Shown here piece by piece: positions 5,555 to 5,622 of a DNA stretch of 5,622 nt (position 1 is the first letter of the stretch; every line of letters starts with the position of its first letter). The notes under the pieces were generated by a model. The model did not search any database and was not told the DNA's origin. It worked only from the letters and a program-made list of their open reading frames with translations. Origin of the DNA: an uncultured Chloroflexota bacterium. GTDB lineage: Bacteria; Chloroflexota; Anaerolineae; B4-G1; DUEL01. The translations under genes were made by a program, and so were the position numbers. The stretch is from the NCBI GenBank assembly GCA_937138275.1, contig CAKZOY010000287.1, positions 1 through 5,622 on the forward strand, in the 5' to 3' direction.

Positions 5555-5622
5555 GGCGTGGTGCGTAAAATGTGTTGCGTGAAACGTGTTGCGTAAAACG
5601 TGTTGCGTGAGACGTGTTGCGT
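5555..5622. repeat. Heptanucleotide/14-bp tandem array abutting the membrane protein start codon
   Basis: Nine full NNNNCGT-type heptamers run from 5560 to the window edge, with a partial unit (GGCGT) at 5555-5559. They alternate in pairs to form a 14-bp unit, minus strand ACGCAACACGTYTY. GTTGCGT occurs four times exactly (5574-5580, 5588-5594, 5602-5608, 5616-5622), alternating with AAAATGT, GAAACGT, AAAACGT and GAGACGT. The array touches the ATG at 5554, has no recognisable Shine-Dalgarno and contains no stop codon in the gene's frame. Heptameric short tandem repeats of this general type are known from cyanobacterial genomes (STRR sequences). The full length of the array cannot be seen. Confidence 0.92.

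Noticed and set aside
4442..5596. 384-codon plus-strand open frame
   Set aside because: It lies antisense to the membrane protein gene, its product is Gly/Gln/Glu/Arg-rich with no recognisable domain, and stop-free antisense frames are expected in GC-rich coding DNA.
5555..5622. CRISPR-like array
   Set aside because: The units are 7/14 bp with no spacers of unique sequence; this is a simple tandem repeat.

Overview
The window carries three protein genes, all on the minus strand. Reading from right to left they are a large membrane protein of the GT-C/YfhO-like kind (1038 aa), a DUF2804-family protein (347 aa) and a DegV-family fatty-acid-binding protein (284 aa). A clear rho-independent terminator follows the DegV gene. 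No tRNA, rRNA, CRISPR array, transposase or integrase gene was seen. The DNA is GC-rich. The membrane protein combines a PTPS-related/YfhO-like N-terminal half with C-terminal beta modules carrying a P-T-S-x-W-x-P-G-E signature. That architecture and the heptamer repeats are, as far as I can recall, typical of Chloroflexota (Anaerolineae and relatives). The assignment is inferred from protein style and is not proven by any marker gene here.

Layout: positions 1-190 hold no supported gene, only a perfect hairpin (62-95) and the DegV terminator (121-162). DegV occupies 191-1045 with a strong Shine-Dalgarno. A 254-nt spacer (1046-1299) may hold its own promoter, so DegV may be transcribed separately. 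The DUF2804 gene (1300-2343) has a strong Shine-Dalgarno and is separated from the membrane protein gene by a 94-nt gap, almost all of which is a long imperfect inverted repeat (2363-2426). The membrane protein gene (2438-5554) starts directly against a heptanucleotide repeat array (5555-5622) that runs off the window.

The most unusual signal is a family of degenerate 7-bp tandem repeats (minus strand ACGNNNN). It occurs twice: as an array touching the membrane protein start codon, and as about eight units inside that reading frame (4366-4421). There it is translated into a hydrophobic stretch that probably forms a transmembrane helix. Because 7 and 3 share no factor, a pure heptamer array gives the same cyclic heptapeptide in all three frames, while a change of one unit would shift the downstream frame.

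The three genes do not form an obvious pathway. The membrane protein is probably a cell-envelope glycosyltransferase-like protein, DegV binds fatty acids for phosphorylation by a FakA-type kinase, and the role of DUF2804 is unknown.
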